Positions 16,410-24,464 of a stretch of 64,000 nt of DNA are shown in pieces. The DNA comes from [Bacillus] enclensis (GTDB lineage Bacteria > Bacillota > Bacilli > Bacillales > Bacillaceae_B), in NCBI RefSeq assembly GCF_001456935.1, contig NZ_KQ758483.1:124001-188000 (forward strand). Direction: 5' to 3'. A program made the translations under genes and the position numbers. Below the pieces are notes generated by a model that saw only the letters and a list, made by a program, of their open reading frames with translations, made no database searches and was not told where the DNA came from. Within the stretch, counting starts at the first letter, position 1. Each line of letters opens with the position of its first letter.

Positions 16410-17138
16410 ATGGAGGCACTGCTTTCTACAAAAAAAGCAAGTGATTTTCGTCAGGGACTTCAGGGCGGGGTCAGCATAGCCATCGGATATATGCCTGTCG
16501 CACTTACATTTGGGTTACTGGCAAAGACTACCGGCCTGACTGTCACCGAGACCGTTTTGATGAGTATGCTTGTATTTGCAGGGGCCGCTCAATACATATC
16601 GCTGAGTTTGATTGCAGTCGGGACGGGAATCCTTGAAATCATCCTTACGACGTTCATCGTGAATATCCGGCACTTCTTGATGTCTGCATCGCTGAGTGAG
16701 AAGCTGGATGATGATGAGCTGTATAAAAAACTGGGCTACGCATTCGGGATCACTGATGAGACATTCACAGTCATCAGTGTGAAAGAGGGAAGAGTAAAGA
16801 CGGGTTTCGCCTTCGGTGTCATTTTGATTTCGTATGGCAGCTGGGTGGTCAACTCAGGGATCGGATACTTTATAGGTGAGATCCTTCCCGGGTTCCTGCA
16901 GGCAAGTATGACCATCGCCCTTTATGCCATGTTCGTCGGCCTCCTTGTCCCGTCAATGAAAAAAAGCGTCAAGGTGACTTTTCTGGCATTGACCGCGGGG
17001 GCTATGAACAGTGTACTCCTATTTACCACGAATTTATCGAACGGCTGGTCTATTGTACTGGCAACGATTGTTTCAGCCATCCTTGTGGAGGCGGTTGTCG
17101 TATTGAAACGGAAAGGGGGAGGAGTCGGGGATGAATAA
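16410..17138 (+). CDS. azlC: AzlC-family branched-chain amino acid exporter, large subunit
   Basis: 242-residue membrane protein of the AzlC family, the large subunit of two-component exporters for branched-chain amino acids or analogues. The signature region 'GYMPVALTFGLLAKTTGL' and 'FAGAAQYISLSL' with 'NIRHFLM' is typical; about seven membrane helices. ATG at 16410 follows AAAGGAAGTGAAGAG; an upstream in-frame ATG at 16341 lacks a site. It overlaps azlD by 8 bp, so the subunits are translationally coupled. Confidence 0.92.
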   Translation: MEALLSTKKASDFRQGLQGGVSIAIGYMPVALTFGLLAKTTGLTVTETVLMSMLVFAGAAQYISLSLIAVGTGILEIILTTFIVNIRHFLMSASLSEKLDDDELYKKLGYAFGITDETFTVISVKEGRVKTGFAFGVILISYGSWVVNSGIGYFIGEILPGFLQASMTIALYAMFVGLLVPSMKKSVKVTFLALTAGAMNSVLLFTTNLSNGWSIVLATIVSAILVEAVVVLKRKGGGVGDE

Positions 17139-17442
17139 TGCTGTGATCTGGATGATCATCGGGATGGCAGTGGTCACCTATATTCCGAGGATGCTCCCTT
17201 TTATCGTTTTTAAAGGAAAAGAGCTTCCTCCTTTTTTGCAGGGTGTCTTGAAAAATGTACCGTTTGCGGTTTTGGGTGCATTGATATTCCCCGGCATTTT
17301 ATTGATTCAAGAGGGCAATCTTTTATTCGGCCTTGTCGGGACAGCCGCCGCCTTCCTCCTTGCTTTCCTCGGAGCGAATGTGATTGTGGTCGTCATCGGT
17401 GCAATTTCCATTTTATCTCTTTATTCGGTATTCTTAATGTAA
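17131..17442 (+). CDS. azlD: AzlD-family branched-chain amino acid exporter, small subunit
   Basis: 103-residue partner of AzlC with about four membrane helices and the family opening 'MIIGMAVVTYIPRMLPF'. It starts inside the end of azlC (ATG at 17131, with GGGGGAGGAG just upstream) and is followed by a terminator. Confidence 0.92.
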   Translation: MNNAVIWMIIGMAVVTYIPRMLPFIVFKGKELPPFLQGVLKNVPFAVLGALIFPGILLIQEGNLLFGLVGTAAAFLLAFLGANVIVVVIGAISILSLYSVFLM

Positions 17443-17444
17443 GG

Positions 17445-17474
17445 AAAAAAGTCACGTGTTCCCGTGGCTTTTTT
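17445..17474 (+). terminator. Terminator of azlCD
   Basis: AAAAAAG-T-CACG (17445-17456) pairs with CGTG-G-CTTTTTT (17463-17474) with one mismatch. Confidence 0.85.
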
Positions 17475-17489
17475 GTTTGGACATTCCGG

Positions 17490-17796
17490 GGACCGGCTGG
17501 ATATTATGCTTGTCGCCTATAAACGGGCCGCCTCCACTTTTCTTTTGTCCAGCTGCAGGGCTTAGAGGCCCATGTCATAAGCCAAACCGGCCAAGAAGGC
17601 AAAGACCCGCCTTCATGTCTGATTCGTCTTATGCCCCCCGCCTCTGACCAAAGCCCTTTCGCTTTTATGTTGTCCAGTTCCGGCGGCTAGAGGCTCGAGA
17701 CATAAGTCATGCCATCCAAAAAGGCAAAGAGCGCCTTTATGGCTGCCCTGCCTTATGCTTGTCGCCTCTAAACGAGCCGCCTCCACTTTTCTTGTT
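17490..17796 (+). repeat. 125-bp hairpin repeat locus: partial A, full B, full A
   Basis: The 3' half of a type A unit (about 17495-17546) is followed by a full type B unit (17547-17671) and a full type A unit (17672-17796), each starting GTCCAG and exactly 125 bp apart. Both types have nested inverted complementarity (CTAGAGGC or TTAGAGGC with GCCTCT; CATAAG with CTTATG; AAAGGC or AAGGC with GCCTT), so each folds as one long hairpin. Short ORFs crossing it are not genes. Confidence 0.8.
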
Positions 17797-17855
17797 CTAT
17801 TTAAAAGGACAAGATATTACATATAGTAAGAGAGGTAGGAAGGGAGGAAGGTAAT

Positions 17856-19124
17856 TTGGTAAGAAAGTGGGCTTTCCGGGCGGTGCTTGGTTATTTGCTG
17901 CTGGGATTATTTTTATATGTGTATTTGTTTATTCTGGCGGATTCCTCGCTGCCTGACAGCTTTAAAGGGAGCAGTGCAGATCCTGCCACATTCATGAATG
18001 CCAGGGAGATCATGCTGAGTGAGGAATTTTCGAAAATCAAGAATCTGCTGTTTTTCCTGTCGACTCCTTATGAGTGGTTGTTTTATTTCCTGATCCTGAT
18101 TTTAGGTGTATCAAGAGGGTTTGAAAAATGGGCGAGGGGCACGGCGAAAAACCAATTCATCCAGACGGCGGTTTACTTGTTCTGGTTGTCGCTTGCTTCA
18201 TTCATTGCCATTTTCCCTTTGCAGTTCATCTCTTATAAAATTTCAAGGACGTATAATATTTCCACACAGAATTTTTCGATGTGGATGAAGGATGAATTGA
18301 CGGATTTCTGGGTGAACTATTTGATTATGTTCATCATTGTTTCTGTCCTGTATGGTCTTATGAAGAAGTTTAAGAACCGATGGTGGCTGGCGGCATGGGC
18401 ATTGTCCGTTCCGTTTACGATTTTCATGATGTTCATCCAGCCGGTTGTGATCGATCCTTTGTATAATGATTTCTATCCCCTTAAGGATAAAGCCCTTGAA
18501 CAAAAGATCCTGACGCTGGCGGATAAAGCGGAAATCCCTGCTGATCATGTGTTCGAGGTGGATATGTCCGAAAAGACAAATTCGCTCAATGCCTATGTGA
18601 ATGGGGTGGGGTCGAATTCCCGGATCGTTCTTTGGGATACGACACTAGAGCAACTGACAGACAAAGAAATTCTGTTTGTCATGGCTCATGAAATGGCTCA
18701 CTATGTAGAAAAACATATCTATATCGGAATTGCGATTTATCTGGTGCTTTCATTCTTCGGTTTGTTCCTGGCTTCGAAGCTGATGAGGGGGATCGTGGCC
18801 AATTATAAGGACGATATCAAGGTTTCGAGTGTATCGAGTCTCAGCTCCCTGCCTTTATTCCTCCTGCTCACAAGCATGCTGATGTTTGCGGTCAGTCCGT
18901 TTTCGAACTGGATTTCCCGATATCAGGAAACACGTGCGGACCGGTATGCAATCGAGATGACAGAGGATAAACAGGCAGCCATCACTTCGTTTCAGAAGCT
19001 TTCCAAGGTCGGCCTCTCGCAGGTGAACCCTCCGATCCTGGTGAAAATTTTCAGATACGGGCACCCGACGATGATGGAGCGTTTAATCATGCTTGAGCAA
19101 TATGAACAAGAAGAGAAGGAATAA
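17856..19124 (+). CDS. yhfN: M48-family membrane zinc protease YhfN
   Basis: 422-residue integral membrane metalloprotease of the CAAX-protease/Ste24 type. Several N-terminal helices are followed by the zinc motif HEMAH in 'FVMAHEMAHYVEKH' (about residue 276) and a later glutamate ligand in 'YQETRADRYAIEM'. Prokaryotic members take part in membrane-protein quality control; no prenylated substrate is expected. TTG at 17856 lies 8 nt after GGGAGG. B. subtilis YhfN is of equal length in the same neighbourhood. Confidence 0.9.
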   Translation: MVRKWAFRAVLGYLLLGLFLYVYLFILADSSLPDSFKGSSADPATFMNAREIMLSEEFSKIKNLLFFLSTPYEWLFYFLILILGVSRGFEKWARGTAKNQFIQTAVYLFWLSLASFIAIFPLQFISYKISRTYNISTQNFSMWMKDELTDFWVNYLIMFIIVSVLYGLMKKFKNRWWLAAWALSVPFTIFMMFIQPVVIDPLYNDFYPLKDKALEQKILTLADKAEIPADHVFEVDMSEKTNSLNAYVNGVGSNSRIVLWDTTLEQLTDKEILFVMAHEMAHYVEKHIYIGIAIYLVLSFFGLFLASKLMRGIVANYKDDIKVSSVSSLSSLPLFLLLTSMLMFAVSPFSNWISRYQETRADRYAIEMTEDKQAAITSFQKLSKVGLSQVNPPILVKIFRYGHPTMMERLIMLEQYEQEEKE

Positions 19125-19125
19125 A

Positions 19126-19158
19126 GAAAAAGCCTGGTCGATTGACTAGGCTTTTTCC
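19126..19158. terminator. Bidirectional terminator between yhfN and DUF421 gene
   Basis: GAAAAAGCCTGGTC pairs with GACTAGGCTTTTTC around a 4-nt loop (one mismatch). Overlaps the last codons of the minus-strand gene. Confidence 0.85.
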
Positions 19159-19808
19159 CTTTTACTGATGACGAGATTTTTCTTCTTCTCTGTCATATAC
19201 GCATAGATGACGTCTTTAGGGTGGAGACCTTCCTCAGTTAATTGAGCCATCAGCCAATCCCTGTTTTTCCCGAGCAGGTGCAAGTTGCGTTTTTGGATTT
19301 TCCCATCGACAATGACCGAGATGGGGAGGCCTTCGTCATCAATCTTTAAATTCAGGTGCTGAACCGTGACAGGTGTGTTTTCTACCTTGGGGATGACGCT
19401 GACTTCCCCGATCGGCTCCAGCATGGCATAATCCACGTCGGAGATTTTCGGATAGCCGTTTGCCCTCAGGATGGAAGCAAGCTGGATTAGGGAAATCTTT
19501 GATTTTTCCAGATTGTCTTCAAGGATTTCTCCGTTTTTAATCAGGAGTGTCGGCTCACCCAAGAAGAATTTGTTTCCCCATTGCCATAACGTAAGATGTG
19601 AAAAAAGGACATGAAGGGCCACCAATATGACCAGTGCGGTGAAGGTCGGCCAGAACTCTGTACTGATTAACGGCTCTGAAGCGATTGTCCCTACAATGAT
19701 GATGGCGACGAGATCATAGGGCGTCATCTGGACGATGGTCGATTTCCCCATGAGCCTCATGGCCGCGATGGTGACTAAATAAAGGATAAGTATCTTGATG
19801 AAAATCAT
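19146..19808 (-). CDS. DUF421-family membrane protein (YetF/YdfS type)
   Basis: 220-residue protein with three N-terminal membrane helices (about 1-80) carrying the family motif 'RLMGKSTIVQMTPYDLVAII', followed by a cytoplasmic alpha/beta DUF421 domain with 'PTLLIKNGEIL' and 'GLPISVIVDGKI'. Relatives in B. subtilis (YetF, YdfS, YrbG) are partly sporulation-linked; biochemical function unknown. The ATG at 19808 opens the first helix. It is convergent with yhfN. Confidence 0.88.
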   Translation of the reverse strand: MIFIKILILYLVTIAAMRLMGKSTIVQMTPYDLVAIIIVGTIASEPLISTEFWPTFTALVILVALHVLFSHLTLWQWGNKFFLGEPTLLIKNGEILEDNLEKSKISLIQLASILRANGYPKISDVDYAMLEPIGEVSVIPKVENTPVTVQHLNLKIDDEGLPISVIVDGKIQKRNLHLLGKNRDWLMAQLTEEGLHPKDVIYAYMTEKKKNLVISKREKA

Positions 19809-19879
19809 GGCGATCGCTCCATGTAAAGGTTTTGCGTTTAGCTTTTACTTTTATGGTCAAAGTCATTCTTCAGGCAAAA

Positions 19880-19918
19880 AGGAAGGCCGGCTCGTTCGTG
19901 AGAGCCGGCCTTTCTTTT
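19880..19918 (-). terminator. Terminator of yhzC
   Basis: Strong GC stem (GAAAGGCCGGCTC with GAGCCGGCCTTC) with a T-rich tail on the minus strand just after the yhzC stop codon. Confidence 0.85.
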
Positions 19919-20156
19919 ATGATCCGTATCGAATATTGATTTCCTTTAATTCTTCGGTGAGTTTTAAAAATAACGATTCATCTCTATGATCCAGGGCTGC
20001 ATCGATGTCTTCTAACAACTTTGTCTTTTGGGACGTGAGAATGATTTCGTTAAGCAGCATATCAACGTAGATTTCCATGACATTTTTTTCGCCATTTCGT
20101 TTCCGGGTCATCGCAGAAGCTTTCATCATTTCTGTATAGGACTTTTTATTTTCCAA
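19917..20156 (-). CDS. yhzC: IDEAL-domain protein YhzC
   Basis: 79-residue protein. The C-terminal half matches the short IDEAL domain (ending 'LEDIDAALDHRDESLFLKLT' then EEL), predicted as two or three helices. The TTG at 20156 is chosen because AGAGG lies 8 nt upstream and the protein reads MENKKSYTEMMKAS; an upstream extension is hydrophobic nonsense. It is divergent from comK, the same arrangement as yhzC-comK in B. subtilis. Function unknown. Confidence 0.85.
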   Translation of the reverse strand: MENKKSYTEMMKASAMTRKRNGEKNVMEIYVDMLLNEIILTSQKTKLLEDIDAALDHRDESLFLKLTEELKEINIRYGS

Positions 20157-20293
20157 TACGACCACCTCTGAATTCTTTTTATTAGTATATGGAAGGAGAG
20201 ACAAAAATTCAACCAAAATATTAAATATTCTGATAATTTTTATCGAGGGGGCCAGGCTCAATGAAATAATATCTGAATTTTTTAAAAATAATG

Positions 20294-20322
20294 GAGACAC
20301 CTGTTGGTATTTGTGGTATTAT
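20294..20322 (+). promoter_or_regulatory. Likely comK promoter
   Basis: GAGACA (-35, 4 of 6), 17-bp spacer, TATTAT (-10, 5 of 6); predicted start near 20329, just before AGGAGGAGAA. The upstream DNA (20190-20290) is AT-rich, with GATAA-TTT-TTATC at about 20233-20245, but I could not find a clean pair of AAAAN5TTTT ComK boxes. Confidence 0.55.
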
Positions 20323-20353
20323 TTTGGAGAAATATGTAAAAGGAGGAGAAAAT

Positions 20354-20887
20354 ATGAAGGGTAAATCGCGAATTTTGGAAGAATATGAAGTGAATCCTCA
20401 TACTTTGATGTTAAAGCCTGTAGAATATGGTGCCAAGACATTTACTGAAATCATTGAAATGGAGGATGTCATACTTTCTCCGTTTAAGCCGATGGACATT
20501 TTGAAGAAAAGCTGTGAATTCTTCGGTTCTTCGTACCAGGGAAGGAAGGACGGCACGAAAGAGCTGATTGGTATTTCATATAAGGCTCCAATCATGTTAA
20601 ATCCTCATATGTCGATGTTTTTCTTTCCGACGGTTTCTCCTGTGAAGAGTGATTGTATGTGGATATCTCATTCCCACGTAACGAGTTATGCTGCTGCCGA
20701 GAACGGTCAAACCTCCGTGACCTTTCAAAATCGGGAATCCCACCTGATCCCCATTTCATACAGCTCATTTGAAAATCAAATGCTTCGTACTTCCAGCCTT
20801 CGAATCGCCTATTCCCAGCGGGTTTCAGAGATGGAAAGTAAATACACGATGAAATCATTCTACCTGAAAAATAAAACAAATGCGTGA
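20354..20887 (+). CDS. comK: Competence transcription factor ComK
   Basis: 177-residue ComK, the activator of DNA-uptake and recombination genes in Bacillus, which binds minor-groove AT boxes as a tetramer. Recognisable segments: 'SRILEEYEVNPHTLMLKPVE', 'GRKDGTKELIGISYKAPIM' and 'MFFFPTVSPVKSDCMWISH', with the C-terminal region needed for activation present. ATG at 20354 has AAAAGGAGGAGAA upstream; the extended frame from 20291 contains the promoter and is rejected. The gene looks intact, so regulated competence is possible in principle. Confidence 0.95.
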   Translation: MKGKSRILEEYEVNPHTLMLKPVEYGAKTFTEIIEMEDVILSPFKPMDILKKSCEFFGSSYQGRKDGTKELIGISYKAPIMLNPHMSMFFFPTVSPVKSDCMWISHSHVTSYAAAENGQTSVTFQNRESHLIPISYSSFENQMLRTSSLRIAYSQRVSEMESKYTMKSFYLKNKTNA

Positions 20888-20910
20888 GAAGCCTTGATCA
20901 CGCTTTTTTT
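20882..20910. terminator. Terminator of comK (shared with yhjD)
   Basis: GCGTGA (20882-20887)/TCACGC (20898-20903) plus TTTTTTT. The comK stop codon lies inside the left arm; the convergent yhjD ends 14 bp away. Confidence 0.8.
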
Positions 20911-20923
20911 ATTTGAGTGGAAG

Positions 20924-21328
20924 TCAGGCCTGGCGGGGGCTCTCCGGTTTTTCCGAAGGGGCTTTTGTTTCCAGGAACCGGCGGAATAAATAATGACGCA
21001 ATAATTCTTCCACTCTGTTTCGGAGCCGCGGGTTAAAGTAATTGTGATGCTCCTCGTATCCTTTGTATAAAAACATATACATCGTGAATGCATCGTCCGA
21101 TTGGAGCCTTTCCACCTTCATCTTATTTACCCTCATATACTTTTTCACATATGCAAGCTCGCCCTGGATGACTTTCATGGTTTCTTCAATCAGTTCAAGA
21201 TAAGGGCGCTTGAGTTTAAACGGGCTTTTATCTACAATTTGCAAGTCTCGATTTAAAATTGTCAGCACCATGGGCAGGTAAATGGCCTGTTCTAAAATGT
21301 TACGGTCATTCTCCGGGATTCGTGTCAT
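20924..21328 (-). CDS. yhjD: YhjD-like protein of unknown function, LexA box upstream
   Basis: 134-residue soluble, charged, mostly helical protein (opens 'MTRIPENDRNILEQAIYLPM'). Length and position beside comK and yhjE match YhjD of B. subtilis; no catalytic motif is visible. A near-perfect LexA/DinR box lies 31 bp upstream of the start codon, so I expect DNA-damage induction. It is transcribed convergently with comK. Confidence 0.75.
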   Translation of the reverse strand: MTRIPENDRNILEQAIYLPMVLTILNRDLQIVDKSPFKLKRPYLELIEETMKVIQGELAYVKKYMRVNKMKVERLQSDDAFTMYMFLYKGYEEHHNYFNPRLRNRVEELLRHYLFRRFLETKAPSEKPESPRQA

Positions 21329-21358
21329 ATGAAAAGACCTCTTTTCATTCTCTGTTAT

Positions 21359-21372
21359 CGAACTTATGTTCG
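21359..21372. promoter_or_regulatory. LexA (DinR) box upstream of yhjD
   Basis: CGAAC-TTAT-GTTCG is a perfect palindrome of the Bacillus SOS consensus CGAACrnryGTTCG apart from one spacer position. It begins 31 bp before the yhjD start codon, in a promoter-proximal position. Confidence 0.8.
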
Positions 21373-21494
21373 TGTTTCTATTTTAAATTGAAATGGATTT
21401 ACTTTCAATAGCGAAAAATGGAGAATCGGGGATTTGTTGTTAGTATGAAGGAGAAGTGCCTTTCCTATCCGTTTAATACCGCTGCCTGATTTTT

Positions 21495-21580
21495 GTGAAG
21501 TCTACACTTTCCGCGGGCGGCTGGTGGGCCTCTGGAAGGAACTGCCCAGCTGCTAAAGGAAATAAACTTTCCCTGTCGAA
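21495..21580 (+). repeat. Degenerate remnant of the outer intergenic repeat
   Basis: 'gaagtctacactttccgcgg' followed by a 'gcggctggtgggcctc' stretch resembles the end of the outer repeat at 4540-4610 and 63348-63418, but is otherwise eroded and holds no 125-bp unit. The rest of 21373-21619 shows nothing else beyond the AAAAAAGGAG site of the next gene. Confidence 0.5.
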
Positions 21581-21619
21581 CTAAATATTCAGGACGTAAT
21601 AAAAAAGGAGTTAGTAAAT

Positions 21620-23590
21620 ATGAATTCCAATGCAATCAACATAAAAGATTTATATCAGATAAAGGCCCTTTCAGATCCGCGGTTATCGCCGGATGGAAAA
21701 GCGGTGGTTTTTGTGCAGACCGTCATGGATGAAGAAAAGGATGATTATCTTTCTTGCTTATTCTGTCTTGAGCCGGGCACTGGCAAAACGGCTCAATGGA
21801 CTTTCGGGAAGGAGAAAGTGTCTTCGCCAAGATGGTCGCCGGATGGAGGACGCATTGCCTTTATATCCAACCGCACCGGGAACCCGGAGCTTTATGTGAT
21901 GAACAGGAATGGCGGGGAAGCGGAGCAGGTGACAACTGCAGGAAGGGGAATTTCCAATCCTGTCTGGTCGCCGTGCGGAACAAAAATCGCATGTGTGATC
22001 CGTTTGGAAAAAGGCGAATCTCTTCAAGGGGACAATGAGGAAAAAGAAGATAAGATTAAGCCTTTTGTTGCTTCCTCCATGAAATATAAATCCGATGACC
22101 GCGGATTTCATGATGATCGTTATGCCCAGATTGTGTTGATCGATCTCGCACAAAATGAGATGAAAAGGCTGACGGATGACGAACATGATTATGCACTTCA
22201 TACATGGCATGGCAGCAATATCGCCTATTCAGCTGACTTTGAAGAGAATAAGGATTTTTCATTTACTTCGGCCCTTTACTTATTTGATTTAAAATCGAAG
22301 ACATCGAGAAGAGTATCGGAAGAAGAGGGGTATTATGTAGGGGCCAGTTTTTCCCCTGACGGAAGATACCTTGCCTACATAGGTCATAACCGGGAATATG
22401 AAAATGCCACACAGAACAAGATTCATTTATACAATATGGAATCGGGTATCTCCCTGTCGCTTATCGAAGCGATGGATCTCCCGGTGGGGGACTATCTTAA
22501 TAGTGACAGCATACAAGGGTCTTCGCAGTCGGGTATCGTCTGGTCGAAGGATAATGAAAGCTTTTATTTCATCGCATCCGACCGCGGCAATACAATCCTC
22601 TATTATGCTCACATAGAGGGTGCGGTTTATCCTGCCCTGTTTGAAGAAGAGCAGCATATTTATGGTTTCGACTTTCACTCGGAAGGACAGAAAGCGGTCC
22701 TCGCCATGAGTAAACCGGAACAACCGGGTGAGCTTTATACGCTGCACGTTCCGACAGGGAAGATAGAAAAAATGACCGATGTGAATGCAGGATGGTTGAA
22801 TGGCAGACAGCTGTCGTCCCCGGAGATGTTCATGATTGACGGCGGGGATGGCCTGCCCCTTCAAGGGTGGATCATGAAGCCTGTAAACTTCAGTGAAGGA
22901 AATAAATATCCTTTGATCGTAGAAATTCATGGCGGCCCCCACACCATGTATGGCAATACTTTCTTTCATGAACTGCAGCTTCTCGCCGGCAGCGGCTATG
23001 GCGTCTTATACATAAAGCCGCGTGGGAGTCATGGATATGGACAGGCCTTTGTTGATGCAGTAAGGGGGGACTATGGCGGAGGGGACTACCGCGATATCAT
23101 GGCGGCAGTGGACTATGTCCTTGAGGAATATAAGTGGATTGACGATTCCAGGCTCGGGGTTACCGGAGGGAGTTATGGCGGGTTCATGACCAATTGGATC
23201 ATCTCTCATTCCGACAGGTTCAAAGCAGCCGTTACCCAGAGGTCGATCAGTAATTGGATCAGTTTTTATGGTGTGAGCGATATCGGATATTACTTCTCGG
23301 AATGGCAGATGAAGTGTGAACTGCATGATATCGAGACGTTATGGAAGCACTCTCCGCTTGCCTATGTGAAGAACATCCATACTCCGCTCTTGATCCTCCA
23401 CAGTGAAAAAGATTACCGCTGCCCGATCGAACAGGCTGAACAATTGTACATAGCCTTAAAGAGGGACGGGAAACAGTCAAGGTTTGTACGATTCCCCGAA
23501 TCGAACCATAATCTGTCCCGGACCGGAAGACCGTCTTTGCGGGAAGCAAGGCTTCAGGAAATCATCGATTGGTTTGACAGGTATCTGTAA
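21620..23590 (+). CDS. S9-family (acylaminoacyl-type) serine peptidase
   Basis: 656-residue cytoplasmic S9C peptidase: an N-terminal beta-propeller (about 10-380, with TolB-like 'SPDGRYLAYI' blades) caps a C-terminal alpha/beta hydrolase. Catalytic serine in GGSYGGF (about 520), Asp in 'LHSEKDYRCP' and His in 'ESNHNLSR'. Such enzymes remove N-acyl amino acids or cut short peptides; the substrate is unknown. ATG at 21620 follows AAAAAAGGAG. It sits between yhjD and yhjE, which are neighbours in B. subtilis, so it looks like an insertion into the ancestral order. Confidence 0.9.
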   Translation: MNSNAINIKDLYQIKALSDPRLSPDGKAVVFVQTVMDEEKDDYLSCLFCLEPGTGKTAQWTFGKEKVSSPRWSPDGGRIAFISNRTGNPELYVMNRNGGEAEQVTTAGRGISNPVWSPCGTKIACVIRLEKGESLQGDNEEKEDKIKPFVASSMKYKSDDRGFHDDRYAQIVLIDLAQNEMKRLTDDEHDYALHTWHGSNIAYSADFEENKDFSFTSALYLFDLKSKTSRRVSEEEGYYVGASFSPDGRYLAYIGHNREYENATQNKIHLYNMESGISLSLIEAMDLPVGDYLNSDSIQGSSQSGIVWSKDNESFYFIASDRGNTILYYAHIEGAVYPALFEEEQHIYGFDFHSEGQKAVLAMSKPEQPGELYTLHVPTGKIEKMTDVNAGWLNGRQLSSPEMFMIDGGDGLPLQGWIMKPVNFSEGNKYPLIVEIHGGPHTMYGNTFFHELQLLAGSGYGVLYIKPRGSHGYGQAFVDAVRGDYGGGDYRDIMAAVDYVLEEYKWIDDSRLGVTGGSYGGFMTNWIISHSDRFKAAVTQRSISNWISFYGVSDIGYYFSEWQMKCELHDIETLWKHSPLAYVKNIHTPLLILHSEKDYRCPIEQAEQLYIALKRDGKQSRFVRFPESNHNLSRTGRPSLREARLQEIIDWFDRYL

Positions 23591-23600
23591 TTAAGTACGT

Positions 23601-23635
23601 ACCGTCATTTCTTTATGGAATGGCGGTTTATTTTT
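23601..23635 (+). terminator. Terminator of the S9 peptidase gene
   Basis: ACCGTCATT (23601-23609)/AATGGCGGT (23619-23627), one wobble, then TTATTTTT. Confidence 0.75.
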
Positions 23636-23822
23636 GATAGGAAACAGCATGGGATTCACTGGCACCAGAAAGAAATGCAGACCTGTTTAAATTTCCTTTA
23701 TTTTGGCAAAGGTTTAAGTACGGAGTATGGAAATCTCAAAGTGATATGATATGATAAAGTGAGCAAGCCAATGTGATAACGAATGAGAATCGTTCATCGT
23801 CGTATAAGGGGAAACATATACT

Positions 23823-24464
23823 ATGGATATTAATGCAATAAAAGATTGGTTTACCCTCGAAAATATAATGGAATTGATTCAGCAGTATAAAGCACTGGGG
23901 CCATTCGCGGGAATTCTCCTGCCTATGCTGGAGGCCTTTCTCCCATTCCTGCCGCTGTTTGTGTTTGTGATGGCGAATGCCAACGCTTTCGGCCTGTGGT
24001 TCGGGTTCCTTTTCTCCTGGATCGGTGCAGCCGGGGGAGCCCTGCTAGTGTTTGTGCTTGTCAGGAGATATGGGGAGGCACGGGTGTTTCAATTTCTGCG
24101 GAACAACCGTCAAGTGAAGAGGCTGACCCGCTGGGTGGACAAACATGGTTTTGGACCATTGTTCCTGCTCTTATGTTTCCCGTTTACCCCTTCAGCGCTT
24201 GTAAACGTCGTTGCTGGATTATCCAGCATCAGCATCGCACAGTATATGCTTGCTGTCCTGACGGGAAAAATGGTGATGATTTTTACCATAAGTTTCATCG
24301 GATATGATATCATATCTTTAGTGAAACAGCCTGTTCGCACAGTGATTGTAGGCGTTATCATCTTTGTGTTGTGGCTGGTTGGAAAACAAATTGAAATTCG
24401 TTTAAATAAAAAGCTCGATATCGATCAAAAGATTGAACGGAAAAAGCAGGAGGAATCAAATTGA
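23823..24464 (+). CDS. yhjE: TVP38/TMEM64 (DedA-like) membrane protein YhjE
   Basis: 213-residue SNARE-associated/DedA-related membrane protein with about five helices and the family segment 'FGPLFLLLCFPFTPSALVNV'. Members are linked to lipid scrambling and membrane homeostasis. The gene overlaps the signal peptidase gene by 4 bp, as yhjE-sipV in B. subtilis. The 230-bp upstream region holds a short dyad (AACGA-N7-TCGTT, near 23778) of unknown role. Confidence 0.88.
   Translation: MDINAIKDWFTLENIMELIQQYKALGPFAGILLPMLEAFLPFLPLFVFVMANANAFGLWFGFLFSWIGAAGGALLVFVLVRRYGEARVFQFLRNNRQVKRLTRWVDKHGFGPLFLLLCFPFTPSALVNVVAGLSSISIAQYMLAVLTGKMVMIFTISFIGYDIISLVKQPVRTVIVGVIIFVLWLVGKQIEIRLNKKLDIDQKIERKKQEESN

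Noticed and set aside
20190..20290. ComK autoregulatory boxes upstream of comK
   Set aside because: The DNA is AT-rich but I could not place two AAAAN5TTTT motifs at helical spacing.
23770..23800. Fur-box-like dyad before yhjE
   Set aside because: Only about 8 of 14 positions of the 7-1-7 consensus match; the AACGA/TCGTT dyad fits no known operator well.
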